NCBI GenBank assembly: GCA_934233735.1
Contig: CAKQGQ010000004.1
Coordinates: 1 to 64,000 of the forward strand
Origin: an uncultured Clostridia bacterium
GTDB taxonomy: Bacteria > Bacillota > Clostridia > Peptostreptococcales > Anaerovoracaceae
Direction of reading: 5' to 3'
Length of the DNA stretch: 64,000 nt
Within the stretch, counting starts at the first letter, position 1. Every line of letters starts with the position of its first letter. Below the pieces are notes generated by a model. It saw only the letters and a list, made by a program, of their open reading frames with translations. It did not search any database and was not told where the DNA came from. Both the position numbers and the translations under genes were made by a program. This document shows, piece after piece, positions 1 through 8,864 of the stretch.

Positions 1-86
1 GTCATGTGCCATCCGAGCATATAGGCTGCGATGAAAAACGGCACTGCGATAACTCTGCCGACCGTCAGTTTATTAGGCAAATTCAT
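1..86 (-). CDS. pgsA: CDP-diacylglycerol-glycerol-3-phosphate 3-phosphatidyltransferase, N-terminus only
   Basis: Only the first 28 codons lie in the window; the gene runs off the left edge. The visible N-terminus begins MNLPNKLTVGRV and continues into a hydrophobic stretch, which is the usual start of clostridial PgsA (phosphatidylglycerophosphate synthase, first committed step of phosphatidylglycerol synthesis in the membrane). A GGAGG ribosome binding site lies inside the end of rimO, and the start codon sits one base after the rimO stop, so the two are translationally linked. The rimO-pgsA order is common in Clostridia. The catalytic CDP-alcohol phosphotransferase motif is outside the window, so the call rests on the N-terminus and context. 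Confidence 0.8.
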   Translation of the reverse strand, partial: MNLPNKLTVGRVIAVPFFIAAYMLGWHM

Positions 87-87
87 G

Positions 88-1395
88 TTATACCTCCACA
101 CCTACCAAATCATAATCAAATGCGTCGTTAATCCGTACGCTCACAATGTCCCCCGGCTTCAGACTGCGATTCGAAGTAAAAATAACCGAGTTGTCAATCT
201 CGGGCGCATCATAGCGGCTTCTGCCGAGCCAGCTTCCGTCTTCATCCTGATCCTCGACCAAAACCTCAAGCGTCTGTCCGATTTTTTCTTTATTGAGTTC
301 AAGCGAAATATCAAGCTGTCGACGCATGATGCCATCCAGCCTTTCCTCTTTCACGTCCTCATCAATCTGATTTTCCATCTCACCTGCAGGCGTATTTTCC
401 TCCTGCGAATAAGCGAAAACTCCAAGCCTTGCAAAACGCATTTTATCAACAAAAGCATAAAGCTTCTCATAATCCTCGTCTGTTTCTCCCGGGAATCCGA
501 CAATGAAAGTGGTTCGGATATGAATATTCGGGATTTTTGCGCGAAGCCTTGCGATTGTATTCTCAATGGAAGTCTCTGTCGAGCGGCGGCGCATCGCTTT
601 CAGCACCGCATCTGAAGCATGCTGAATCGGAATATCGATATACTTGCAGATTTTCGGCTCGCTCGCCATAACATCAATCAGCTCGTCCGTAATTCGATCC
701 TCATAGCAGTACATCAGACGAATCCATTCGATGCCGTCAATGCGGCAAAGCTGCCTGAGAAGCTCGGAAAGCTTGTACTGTCCGTATAAATCGATTCCAT
801 AGTTGGTAACATCCTGCGCGATTAAAATCAGCTCTTTGCACCCGGCCTGCGCCAGTTCCTGTGCTTCGTCCAAAATATCTTCGATTTTTTTGCTGCGATA
901 TTCGCCTCGGATGGATGGAATGACGCAATAAGCACATCGGTTGTTGCAGCCTTCGGCGATTTTTAAAGTTGACGAGAAAGGATTATCGTCAAGTTTTCTC
1001 TTCATGCGCGGAAGTACATCCGCAAAACATTCCGTCACAACTTTTTGTCTCTTATCAAGGTTTTCCAGGATTTCCGAGAGCTGTTCGTATTCATTTACGC
1101 CGATAAAGCAGTCCACCTCCGGCATTTCCTCAAAGAGTTCATCCGCATATCTTTTTGCAAGGCAGCCGGATACAACGATTTTTTTGCCCGCCGCTTTATA
1201 TTCGCAAAAATCAAAGATTCTCTCAATTGATTCCTTTTTCGCGTCATTGATAAAACCGCAGGTATTGATCATAATGACATCCGCTTCTTCCGGCGTCTGC
1301 GCAATTTTATGGTTCGCATCGATTAAAAATCCCTTCGCAACCTGTGTATCGTTAAAATTTTTCGGACACCCAAGTGTTTCAATAAATATTTTCAT
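88..1395 (-). CDS. rimO: Ribosomal protein S12 methylthiotransferase RimO
   Basis: RimO is a radical SAM enzyme that adds a methylthio group to a conserved aspartate of ribosomal protein S12. The 435-residue protein has the full architecture. An N-terminal UPF0004 domain carries the three cluster cysteines (Cys10, Cys46, Cys78). The radical SAM motif CNNRCAYC has cysteines at 150, 154 and 157, and a C-terminal TRAM-like region follows. The start ATG lies three bases after the ftsK stop, and its GGAAG ribosome binding site is within the last ftsK codons. It is therefore in one transcription unit with ftsK and pgsA. MiaB is the main alternative, but the N-terminal FIETLGCPKN motif and the ftsK/pgsA neighbourhood favour RimO. 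Confidence 0.95.
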   Translation of the reverse strand: MKIFIETLGCPKNFNDTQVAKGFLIDANHKIAQTPEEADVIMINTCGFINDAKKESIERIFDFCEYKAAGKKIVVSGCLAKRYADELFEEMPEVDCFIGVNEYEQLSEILENLDKRQKVVTECFADVLPRMKRKLDDNPFSSTLKIAEGCNNRCAYCVIPSIRGEYRSKKIEDILDEAQELAQAGCKELILIAQDVTNYGIDLYGQYKLSELLRQLCRIDGIEWIRLMYCYEDRITDELIDVMASEPKICKYIDIPIQHASDAVLKAMRRRSTETSIENTIARLRAKIPNIHIRTTFIVGFPGETDEDYEKLYAFVDKMRFARLGVFAYSQEENTPAGEMENQIDEDVKEERLDGIMRRQLDISLELNKEKIGQTLEVLVEDQDEDGSWLGRSRYDAPEIDNSVIFTSNRSLKPGDIVSVRINDAFDYDLVGVEV

Positions 1396-1398
1396 GCA

Positions 1399-4089
1399 TT
1401 ATTCTTCCTCTGTTTCTATGATTTCCGGATTTCCTCCGTTTTGCATTTCGTCCAGTTCTTCCGATGTAAGCAGCACCTGCCGCGGCCGGCTTCCGTCCTG
1501 CGGCCCGATAATGCCTCTTGCTTCCATCATATCGACGATTCTTGCCGCACGGTTATAGCCGATGCGGAAGCGTCTCTGCAGCATGGAAACCGAAGCCTGT
1601 CCGCTGCTGACAACGAGTTCAATCGCATCCGGAAGCAGCTCGTCAGCGTCATCTGCAGAATCCTGTACATTCGTTCTCTCAATTCGTGACAAAACATCCT
1701 CATTATATTCCGTCGTCTCTACTTGTCCCTTAACGAATTCGATTACTTTATGTACTTCGCCATCGGATACGAAAGTTCCCTGCACACGAATCGGTTTGCC
1801 CATGCCCATCGGGTGAAAGAGCATATCGCCCTTTCCAACCAGCTTTTCAGCACCCTGCATATCCAAAATCGTACGGGAGTCAACCTGTGACGATACCGCA
1901 AACGCAATTCTGGATGGGATATTCGCCTTGATAACGCCTGTGATAACATCGACAGAAGGTCTCTGCGTGGCGACAATCAGGTGCATGCCCGCAGCTCTTG
2001 CCATCTGCGCCAGCCTGCAAATCGATTCTTCGATTTGTGACGGAGCTGCCATCATCAAATCTGCAAGCTCGTCGATTATAATGACAACCTGCGGCATTAC
2101 TCTGTTTTCTTCGCCGTTTGCCCGCACAAATTCATTAAAGGATTCTAAGTCCTTCACGCCTTCATCAGCAAACTTTTTATAGCGATCCGTCATTTCCGCA
2201 ACTGCCCAGTTCAGAGCTGCCGCTGCCTTTGACGGGTCGGTCACAACCGGAATCATCAAATGCGGAATTCCGTTGTAATTTCCAAGTTCCACGACCTTCG
2301 GATCGATTAGAATCAATTTAACCTCGTTCGGGTCCGCTTTATAAATAAAGCTTGTGATAATACTGTTGATGCACACGGATTTACCCGATCCGGTCGAACC
2401 TGCAATCAAAAGATGCGGCATCGATTTCAAATCCGCCACAATTGCATTTCCGCTGATGTCCTTTCCGACAGCAAAGGTAATCTTCGACTTGCTCTTTTTG
2501 AAAGCGTCCGAGTCGATGATTTCCCGAAGTCTTACCATCGTTACCGATTCATTCTCAACTTCAATGCCGACTGCCGCTTTTCCCGGAATCGGAGCCTCAA
2601 TTCTAATAGATTTCGCCTCTAAATTCAGCGCAATGTCATCCGCAAGCCGCACGATACTGCTGACTTTTACGCCGACTGCCGGCTGAATTTCGTAACGGGT
2701 TACCGTCGGTCCCTGTGTTACCTGAATCACCCTCGCGTCAACATGGAAGTTGCGGAGCGTCTCTTCTAATTTCATCGCCTTCTCCTGCAAAACCGCCGCA
2801 GGTGTCTGGCTGCCGCCCGCCGCCTTTTCCAAAAGGCTTACCGGGGGCTTTTTATATTTTTCAGGCGTCTGCGTCTGATTGATTTCTTCCGTCGTCAGCA
2901 TTGCCTCTTTGGCTTCTTTATTTGAAATTTTTTCTACAATCTCTTTATCCGCAGTTCCTTTTGCTGCGGTCGCTGCCGGACTCTGTGCCTGTGCTTTAGG
3001 CTCGGTCTGCGGCTGCAAGGTTTTAATCTTCGGCGCATGGCGCTGAGCGGTTTCTGCCGCAGCTCCAAAGACCGCCGAAGCTGCAGGCACTGCCGTATTT
3101 GGCGTTAGGCCGAAAGTTCCGGATGCATTCTGCATCCCTGCGTCGCCGTCAATTCCATAGCCGCGCTCTGTCCGCCGTCCTGCCTCCAGCCCATAGGTGC
3201 CGCTTGCCGACCGTTCAAAAAGCCCGTCATCCTGCATATACTGTAAAACCGTGCTTTCCCGGTTGTTATTTCCATAGCTTATTTTTGCCGCAGACTGCAG
3301 TGGCTCTGCAATCTGTGTCTTCTTCGGTGCACGCGGCGCTTTCTGCGCATTCATCACATCCGGATGAATCTCAACCTGCACGCCCTGTTCGTCCTCGCTT
3401 GCAATGTCAAGGTGCGCGTGCTCCTTTATCAGCTTTCTTTCTTCTATTCTATCTCCGATTTTCTCGAAGAAACGGGAAACCGGAGTATTGATGAGCAGCA
3501 TCAGGCATATGAAAGTCGTCACCAGCGTGAAAATCCAGCATCCGGCCATTCCGAAGCCCTTCACAAGCAGTGCTGCCAATATCATTCCGATAAAGCCGCC
3601 GCTGAGAAGCTTCATTCCGCTCGCATAAAAGCCCTTCATGATTTCCCATGTGAGCTGTGTGCCTGTTTCCTCCAAATAACGCGTCGAATTCATCGTCGTC
3701 ATCATCAAAAGAATCGCAAACAAAAGCCCAACGGTTTTCAATGAAAAATGACTTGTCTTCCGCGCAAAAAGAAGTGCCCCAAACAAAATCAAATAGAACG
3801 GCAGTACATACGCCATATGTCCAAACACGCCTTTAAGTGTCTCACCGATGATTTCACCGACTTTGCCTGCTCCCGATGTGAAGGTCGCCACAGCCAAAAA
3901 TGCGCCAATTGCAATCGTGATAATTGCCCAGATTTCGTCAATTACCCTCTTGTCCGCTTTTTTCTTTGCCTGAATTTCCTGCGCCTTCTCCTTCGCCTTA
4001 GAAGTCTGAGCTTTGGAAGTTTTATTATTATTCTTTGTTTTGTTTTTCGAACCCGGCGGTCTGCCCGGCCCTCTTTTCGTCTCTGCCAT
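1399..4089 (-). CDS. ftsK: DNA translocase FtsK/SpoIIIE
   Basis: Membrane-anchored DNA pump that clears chromosome ends from the division septum. The 896-residue protein starts with a basic tail containing an AT-hook-like KRGPGRPPGSK. About four membrane segments follow between residues 50 and 200, then an Ala/Pro/Gln-rich linker (about 220-420). The RecA-like motor has its Walker A motif GSTGSGKS at 564-571 and Walker B IIIDELADLM further on. The C-terminal winged-helix gamma domain (about 825-885), with RRFRIGYNRAARI, recognises polarity sequences on DNA. It follows uppP and precedes rimO, all on the minus strand. SpoIIIE and FtsK cannot be told apart here; no sporulation operon is visible in the window. 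Confidence 0.95.
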   Translation of the reverse strand: MAETKRGPGRPPGSKNKTKNNNKTSKAQTSKAKEKAQEIQAKKKADKRVIDEIWAIITIAIGAFLAVATFTSGAGKVGEIIGETLKGVFGHMAYVLPFYLILFGALLFARKTSHFSLKTVGLLFAILLMMTTMNSTRYLEETGTQLTWEIMKGFYASGMKLLSGGFIGMILAALLVKGFGMAGCWIFTLVTTFICLMLLINTPVSRFFEKIGDRIEERKLIKEHAHLDIASEDEQGVQVEIHPDVMNAQKAPRAPKKTQIAEPLQSAAKISYGNNNRESTVLQYMQDDGLFERSASGTYGLEAGRRTERGYGIDGDAGMQNASGTFGLTPNTAVPAASAVFGAAAETAQRHAPKIKTLQPQTEPKAQAQSPAATAAKGTADKEIVEKISNKEAKEAMLTTEEINQTQTPEKYKKPPVSLLEKAAGGSQTPAAVLQEKAMKLEETLRNFHVDARVIQVTQGPTVTRYEIQPAVGVKVSSIVRLADDIALNLEAKSIRIEAPIPGKAAVGIEVENESVTMVRLREIIDSDAFKKSKSKITFAVGKDISGNAIVADLKSMPHLLIAGSTGSGKSVCINSIITSFIYKADPNEVKLILIDPKVVELGNYNGIPHLMIPVVTDPSKAAAALNWAVAEMTDRYKKFADEGVKDLESFNEFVRANGEENRVMPQVVIIIDELADLMMAAPSQIEESICRLAQMARAAGMHLIVATQRPSVDVITGVIKANIPSRIAFAVSSQVDSRTILDMQGAEKLVGKGDMLFHPMGMGKPIRVQGTFVSDGEVHKVIEFVKGQVETTEYNEDVLSRIERTNVQDSADDADELLPDAIELVVSSGQASVSMLQRRFRIGYNRAARIVDMMEARGIIGPQDGSRPRQVLLTSEELDEMQNGGNPEIIETEEE

Positions 4090-4155
4090 CTCGTACCTCT
4101 TTTAATTTATCCTATAAGCGCAAGTCTGTTCTGCCTTCGCGTTCTTTGCTTTTTA

Positions 4156-4992
4156 TTACTTAACGAAAAAACTGTATATTACAACAGCCAGTCCGAGCGC
4201 CCACACATAGTAGGAGAACCAGCTTAATTTCTTATCCGATACAATTTTTATCATGCCTTTGATTGCGACAAGTCCCGAAATCGCCGCTACTGCCATTCCC
4301 CAGATGACAGGACCGAGCTGCGAAGCCGTAACGCCTGCCTCGATTGCTGCCGGAGTTTCTAAAATTGCCGAGCCCAATATCGAAGGAATCGAAATCAGGA
4401 ATACAAACTTAACCGCAAATTTACGGTCGAGATTGCATACCAGACTTCCGAAAAGCGTTGATCCGGATCTGGAAATGCCCGGACAGATTGCAATGCCCTG
4501 CACGACTCCGATGAAAATAGCATTTCTGCAGTTCATCTGCTTGATTCCGCGATTTCCCGTATTGATTTTCTCCGCGAATACCAGTAAAAAACCCGTGATA
4601 ATCAGCCCGATTCCAATCGGAAGAACCGAAGTGTACAGCGAATCAAAGAAATCACCGAACGCAAATCCGATAATTGCAGTCGGAATCGTCGCAACGATAA
4701 TCATAACGCCGAGCTTTCTTACCGGTCTTTCCTCCATTCGAAGACCCTTTCCGGTACATAAGTCCCGAATCGTCAGCACAAGCTCAACAATCAGCTCCCA
4801 AATATCTTTCCAGTAGACGATAAACACCGAAATCAGCGTTCCGACATGCAGCAGAACCGTAAAGAGCAGCACTTTGCTTTCATCAATCTTAAACCAGCTC
4901 TGCAGCAGCGCTAAATGTCCAGAGCTGCTGATTGGCAGAAACTCTGCCAATCCCTGTACCAGCCCTAAAATTGTCGCTTCAAAATATGTCAT
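4156..4992 (-). CDS. uppP: Undecaprenyl-diphosphatase UppP (BacA)
   Basis: Integral membrane phosphatase that converts undecaprenyl diphosphate to the monophosphate, recycling the lipid carrier for peptidoglycan synthesis; overexpression is known to give bacitracin resistance. The 278-residue protein is strongly hydrophobic with about eight membrane helices. It carries both family signatures: GLAEFLPISSSGHL near residue 14 and the PGISRSGST motif in the second half. It lies 36 bases downstream of asd and 66 bases upstream of ftsK, all on the minus strand. Confidence 0.95.
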   Translation of the reverse strand: MTYFEATILGLVQGLAEFLPISSSGHLALLQSWFKIDESKVLLFTVLLHVGTLISVFIVYWKDIWELIVELVLTIRDLCTGKGLRMEERPVRKLGVMIIVATIPTAIIGFAFGDFFDSLYTSVLPIGIGLIITGFLLVFAEKINTGNRGIKQMNCRNAIFIGVVQGIAICPGISRSGSTLFGSLVCNLDRKFAVKFVFLISIPSILGSAILETPAAIEAGVTASQLGPVIWGMAVAAISGLVAIKGMIKIVSDKKLSWFSYYVWALGLAVVIYSFFVK

Positions 4993-5028
4993 TCTATTAT
5001 ATCTCCCCTAATCTCACCGCTTTTACGG

Positions 5029-6114
5029 CTATTTTTTCGTAATATACCCCTTAGCCTTCAGCGTTTCCGCGCAAAGAATCGCGCCGCCTGCAGCTCCTCT
5101 TACAGTATTATGTGACAGTCCGATAAATTTAAAGTCGTAAATGCTGTCTTCTCTGAGTCTGCCGATGGAAATTCCCATGCCCTTATCTCTGCCCACATCT
5201 GCCTTTACCTGCGGGTGATCGTCTTCCTCGAAGTATTTGATAAACTGCTCCGGAGCCATCGGAAGCATTTCTTCCTGCGGGAAGCCTTTATGCGCATTCA
5301 GCTTTTCAATCAGCTGTTCCTTCGTCGGTTTCTTTCTGAATTTCACGAAGCCTGCTGCGGTATGTCCGTTGAGCACCGGGACTCTGACACACTGGCAGGT
5401 AATCTTCGGTTCTTCCGCTTTCACGATTTCGCCGTTCTCAATGTGACCCCAGATTTTCAAAGGTTCCTGTTCGCTCTTTTCTTCTTCACCGCCGATGTAA
5501 GGAATGATGTTTTCCACCATTTCCGGCCATGACTTGAAGTCCTTGCCTGCTCCGGAAATCGCCTGATAAGTCGTGATAACACATTCATACGGCTCGAACT
5601 CTTTCCATGCGTCCAAAGCCGGAACATAGCTCTGAATCGAGCAGTTAGGCTTAACTGCGATGAAGCCGCGCTTCGTGCCCAGGCGCTTTTTCTGATGTTC
5701 TATTACCTCGAAATGCTGCGTGTTAATCTCCGGAATTACCATCGGGACATCCGGTGTCCAGCGATGCGCGCTGTTGTTGGAAACAACCGGAGTTTCGGTT
5801 TTTGCATAAGCTTCCTCAATTGCCTTGATTTCTTCCTTCGTCATATCAACTGCGCTGAAAACAAAGTCTACAGTCTGCGCAACTTTTTCTACTTCATTGA
5901 CATTCATAACGATAATATTCTTTACAGCTTCCGGCATCGGTGTATCCATCTTCCATCTGCCTTCCACGGCTTTTTCATAAGGAAGTCCTGCGCTTCTTCC
6001 GCTTGCCGCCAATGTTACAACCTCAAACCATGGGTGATTTTCCAAAAGCGATATAAAGCGTTGTCCTACCATTCCCGTTGCACCAAGAATACCTACTCTT
6101 AATTTTTCACACAT
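5029..6114 (-). CDS. asd: Aspartate-semialdehyde dehydrogenase
   Basis: Reduces aspartyl phosphate to aspartate semialdehyde, the branch point to lysine/diaminopimelate and to threonine/methionine. The 361-residue protein has an N-terminal Rossmann motif (GILGATGMVGQ) and the catalytic cysteine in KPNCSIQS at residue 158. The length and motifs (SNNSAHRW, the short active-site segment) resemble the archaeal/fungal-type Asd subfamily rather than the E. coli type. It is divergent from dapA, the next enzyme of the lysine branch, and hom, the competing branch enzyme, lies at 33 kb. It heads the minus-strand series asd-uppP-ftsK-rimO-pgsA, and a good promoter sits just upstream. Confidence 0.95.
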   Translation of the reverse strand: MCEKLRVGILGATGMVGQRFISLLENHPWFEVVTLAASGRSAGLPYEKAVEGRWKMDTPMPEAVKNIIVMNVNEVEKVAQTVDFVFSAVDMTKEEIKAIEEAYAKTETPVVSNNSAHRWTPDVPMVIPEINTQHFEVIEHQKKRLGTKRGFIAVKPNCSIQSYVPALDAWKEFEPYECVITTYQAISGAGKDFKSWPEMVENIIPYIGGEEEKSEQEPLKIWGHIENGEIVKAEEPKITCQCVRVPVLNGHTAAGFVKFRKKPTKEQLIEKLNAHKGFPQEEMLPMAPEQFIKYFEEDDHPQVKADVGRDKGMGISIGRLREDSIYDFKFIGLSHNTVRGAAGGAILCAETLKAKGYITKK

Positions 6115-6182
6115 AATAATTACCCTCTCTTTTCTATTTTCAGGCGCAAAGTCTTTTACGCTATATTATTCTATAACAATTT

Positions 6183-6211
6183 ATTGTACCACTTTTTCCC
6201 GGGCATTTCAA
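6183..6211 (-). promoter_or_regulatory. Promoter of asd
   Basis: Read on the minus strand there is a TTGAAA -35 (6206-6211), a 17-base spacer and a TACAAT -10 (6183-6188), a close match to the sigma-A consensus, about 70 bases upstream of the asd start. Its -35 overlaps that of the opposing dapA promoter. Confidence 0.65.
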
Positions 6212-6236
6212 CAAAATAGCATATGCTTCATATAAT
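6207..6236 (+). promoter_or_regulatory. Candidate promoter of dapA
   Basis: A weak -35 TTCAAC (6207-6212), an 18-base spacer and a perfect -10 TATAAT (6231-6236) lie 37 bases upstream of the dapA TTG start. The element is back to back with the asd promoter, so a single bound regulator could affect both. The match is convincing mainly at the -10. Confidence 0.5.
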
Positions 6237-6273
6237 AATTTAGCATAAATTTTTCAGAATGGAGGTGAAAAAT

Positions 6274-7152
6274 TTGACATTGTTTAAAGGCGCCGCCACC
6301 GCCCTGATTACACCCTTCAAAGACGGCAAAATCGACTATGTTTCAATGGGAAAATTAGTAGAATGGCAGATTTCGCAAGGGATTGACGCCCTCGTCGTCT
6401 GCGGAACGACCGGAGAAGCCTCCACGCTTTCAAAAAAAGAAAAACTGGATTTAATCAAATTTGTTGTCGATCTGACCGACGGCAGAACGCCCGTCATCGC
6501 CGGAACCGGCGGAAACTGTACGGACAGCACGTTGGAACTTACCAAAGAAGTGGAAACGCTCGGTGTTGACGGCCTTCTGATTATAACGCCTTACTATAAT
6601 AAATGTACCGAGCATGGTCTGATTTCACATTTTGAAAAGATTGCAAACGCAGTCAGCACGCCGATTATCATGTACTCTGTCCCTTCCAGAACCGGAGTAA
6701 ACATGAGCTCGGACGCAGTAGACATTCTCAAAGAACATCCGAATATCGTCGGCATCAAGGAAGCTTCAGGTAACATATCCCAGATATGCAAAACGGCGAT
6801 GCACATCAACGATAACTTCAATCTATATTCGGGAAACGATGACCAGACGGTTCCGATTCTCTCACTGGGAGGAGTTGGCTGTATTTCAACGGTTTCCAAC
6901 ATCATCCCCGCCCGCTACAGTCTGATGATACATGATTTTCTTGATGGAAAGGTTACAGATGCGGGCCTCGAGCAAGTCGCACTGAAACCTTTGATTGATG
7001 TAATTTTCAGTGAGGTCAACCCGATTCCGATTAAGGCCGCACTGAATATGATGGGAAAATGCGGTCTGGAATACAGACTCCCGCTTTGCCCTCCGAGCAG
7101 CAAAACGCAGTTTGCATTATACGACGAGCTGCGAAATTACGGGATATTATAA
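6274..7152 (+). CDS. dapA: 4-hydroxy-tetrahydrodipicolinate synthase
   Basis: Condenses aspartate semialdehyde with pyruvate, the first committed step to diaminopimelate and lysine. The TTG at 6274 is chosen as start: the upstream in-frame ATG at 6259 overlaps the GGAGGTG ribosome binding site (6261-6267), and starting at TTG gives the family-typical N-terminus MTLFKGAATALITPF. The resulting 292-residue protein has GTTGE (44-48), the active-site tyrosine in YSVPSRTG (Tyr134) and the Schiff-base lysine in GIKEASG (Lys162). It is divergent from asd, which supplies its substrate, and ends at a strong hairpin. Confidence 0.95.
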   Translation: MTLFKGAATALITPFKDGKIDYVSMGKLVEWQISQGIDALVVCGTTGEASTLSKKEKLDLIKFVVDLTDGRTPVIAGTGGNCTDSTLELTKEVETLGVDGLLIITPYYNKCTEHGLISHFEKIANAVSTPIIMYSVPSRTGVNMSSDAVDILKEHPNIVGIKEASGNISQICKTAMHINDNFNLYSGNDDQTVPILSLGGVGCISTVSNIIPARYSLMIHDFLDGKVTDAGLEQVALKPLIDVIFSEVNPIPIKAALNMMGKCGLEYRLPLCPPSSKTQFALYDELRNYGIL

Positions 7153-7167
7153 ATGATTTCATTACAA

Positions 7168-7193
7168 AACGGCAGACTATTAAGTCTGCCGTT
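7168..7193. terminator. Terminator hairpin between dapA and rpmF
   Basis: A perfect 10-bp inverted repeat (AACGGCAGAC and its complement) encloses a 6-base loop, between convergent dapA and rpmF. The tails are only moderately T-rich, but the position fits a shared bidirectional terminator. Confidence 0.7.
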
Positions 7194-7213
7194 AAAGTCA
7201 TTCCGTTATGAAA

Positions 7214-7396
7214 TTACGCTTCAGTTGCTACAACTTCTTTTCCGTCATAGTAGTTGCAGTTCGGGCAAACTCTATGTGGAAGTTTCGGTTCGTGACACTG
7301 TGGACAAATTGCTAATCCAGGTGCTGTCTTCTTCATATTCGGTGATCTTCTCTTATCTCTTCTAGCTTTAGAAGTTCTTCGTTTAGGTACTGCCAT
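7214..7396 (-). CDS. rpmF: 50S ribosomal protein L32
   Basis: A 60-residue protein starting MAVPKRRTSKARRDKRRS, the classical L32 N-terminus, with two zinc-binding pairs (CPQC and CPNC) typical of the zinc-containing form. The ATG at 7396 is preceded by GGAGGTGTT at the right distance; a longer in-frame extension upstream lacks any such site and is not part of the gene. In most Firmicutes rpmF follows yceD (DUF177); here no DUF177 gene is present and the next gene upstream is ackA. Confidence 0.95.
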   Translation of the reverse strand: MAVPKRRTSKARRDKRRSPNMKKTAPGLAICPQCHEPKLPHRVCPNCNYYDGKEVVATEA

Positions 7397-7458
7397 ATCG
7401 TAACACCTCCCTCGTGAGTATTTCCATATATTAATCCTCAATAATCGTCAACTATTAG

Positions 7459-7488
7459 AGTATATACTGAAATTACATCATTTGTCAA
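7459..7488 (-). promoter_or_regulatory. Promoter of rpmF
   Basis: On the minus strand, a perfect -35 TTGACA (7483-7488), an 18-base spacer and -10 TATACT (7459-7464) lie about 60 bases upstream of rpmF. rpmF therefore has its own strong promoter downstream of ackA. Confidence 0.7.
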
Positions 7489-7554
7489 CAGGAAATTTCA
7501 ATATATTGCGCATATTTTGAGGATTTTTTGATATTTCGTCAATTATCTGACAAA

Positions 7555-8757
7555 TTATTTGAGGCCTCTTACGATATTGTAAGTATCTCTTGCAATCATG
7601 AGCTCTTCGTTAGTCGGAACGAGGAGAATTTTAACTCTGGAATCGTCCATGGAGATAATTTTTTCCTTACCTCTTACCTTATTCTTAACAAGGTCAAGCT
7701 TAATTCCGAGGTTGCCCATTTCGTTGCAGATGAGTTCTCTCATTGGCACGTCGTTTTCGCCAACGCCTGCAGTGAATACGATTGCGTCAACGCCGTTCAT
7801 TTCAGCGATGTAAGCACCGATGTAGAATTTAACCTTATGTGCGAATACTTTGAGTGCAAGAGCCGCTCTTTCGTTTCCTTCAGCAACTGCTTCTTCAAGA
7901 TCTCTGAAGTCACTGGATACGCCGGAAATGCCGAGTACGCCGGATTTCTTGTTCAGGATTTCGTTTGCCTTGCCCTGCGGAAGACCTTCTTTTTCTCTGA
8001 TGAATGTAACGATAGCCGGGTCGATGTCACCGGATCTTGTTCCCATTACGAGACCTTCAAGCGGTGTGAATCCCATGGATGTATCGATACATTTACCTCT
8101 CTTGATTGCGGATACGGAAGCACCGTTTCCAAGGTGGCAAGTGATAATCTTCAAATCATCAAGGTTTACATTCAGCATCTGAGCAGCCTTTTCTGCTACA
8201 TATTTGTGAGAAGTTCCATGGAAACCGTATCTTCTGATTCCGTACTTTGTATAGTATTCATACGGAAGTGCATAAATGTAGGATTCAGGCGGCATTGTCT
8301 GGTGGAATGCTGTATCGAAAACACCTACCATCGGAGTTGTCGGCATCAGTTCCTTGCAGGCTGCGATACCTAAAAGGTTAGGTGGGTTGTGAAGCGGAGC
8401 GAGTTCTACGCATTCTTCCAGAGCCTTTACAACATCGTCTGTGATTAAAACGGATGATGCATATTTTTCACCTGCGTGAACAACTCTGTGTCCTACAGCT
8501 CCGAGTTCATCCATGGACTTGATTACACCGTGTTTCGGATCCTGAATTGCTGCGAGAACCTGAGCGATCGCATCTTTGTGATCCTTCATTGGAACTTCAT
8601 TCTTAATCTTCTCCTGTCCAATCTTTTCGTGACCGATTACGGAACCTTCCATACCGATTCTTTCAACCAAACCTTTGCAAAGCAGATTTTCGTTTGTCAT
8701 ATCAAGAACCTGATATTTTAATGAAGAGCTGCCGCAGTTAATTACTAAAACTTTCAT
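7555..8757 (-). CDS. ackA: Acetate kinase
   Basis: Interconverts acetyl phosphate plus ADP and acetate plus ATP, the energy-yielding end of acetate fermentation. The 400-residue protein has the family's typical length and motifs: N-terminal VLVINCGSSSLKYQ, the central HGTSHKYV segment with the phosphate-binding HLGNGAS, and the C-terminal FTAGVGEN. The partner phosphotransacetylase gene (pta) is not in the neighbourhood. It has a near-consensus promoter immediately upstream and lies between the HicB-AlbA fusion gene and rpmF on the minus strand. Confidence 0.97.
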   Translation of the reverse strand: MKVLVINCGSSSLKYQVLDMTNENLLCKGLVERIGMEGSVIGHEKIGQEKIKNEVPMKDHKDAIAQVLAAIQDPKHGVIKSMDELGAVGHRVVHAGEKYASSVLITDDVVKALEECVELAPLHNPPNLLGIAACKELMPTTPMVGVFDTAFHQTMPPESYIYALPYEYYTKYGIRRYGFHGTSHKYVAEKAAQMLNVNLDDLKIITCHLGNGASVSAIKRGKCIDTSMGFTPLEGLVMGTRSGDIDPAIVTFIREKEGLPQGKANEILNKKSGVLGISGVSSDFRDLEEAVAEGNERAALALKVFAHKVKFYIGAYIAEMNGVDAIVFTAGVGENDVPMRELICNEMGNLGIKLDLVKNKVRGKEKIISMDDSRVKILLVPTNEELMIARDTYNIVRGLK

Positions 8758-8812
8758 TTTTTTCCTCCGTATATTAAAATTTTACAAATTGATTAACAAA
8801 TTCAAGCAATTT

Positions 8813-8841
8813 ATTATACACCTTAAAGCGTTCTAGTTCAA
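8813..8841 (-). promoter_or_regulatory. Promoter of ackA
   Basis: On the minus strand, TTGAAC (8836-8841), a 17-base spacer and a perfect TATAAT (8813-8818), about 55 bases before the ackA start. Confidence 0.7.
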
Positions 8842-8864
8842 TGGGATTTTAGCAAAATAAAGTT

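Noticed and set aside
6259..6273. Upstream ATG as the dapA start
   Set aside because: It overlaps the GGAGGTG ribosome binding site and adds residues absent from the family; the TTG at 6274 fits both spacing and N-terminal sequence.
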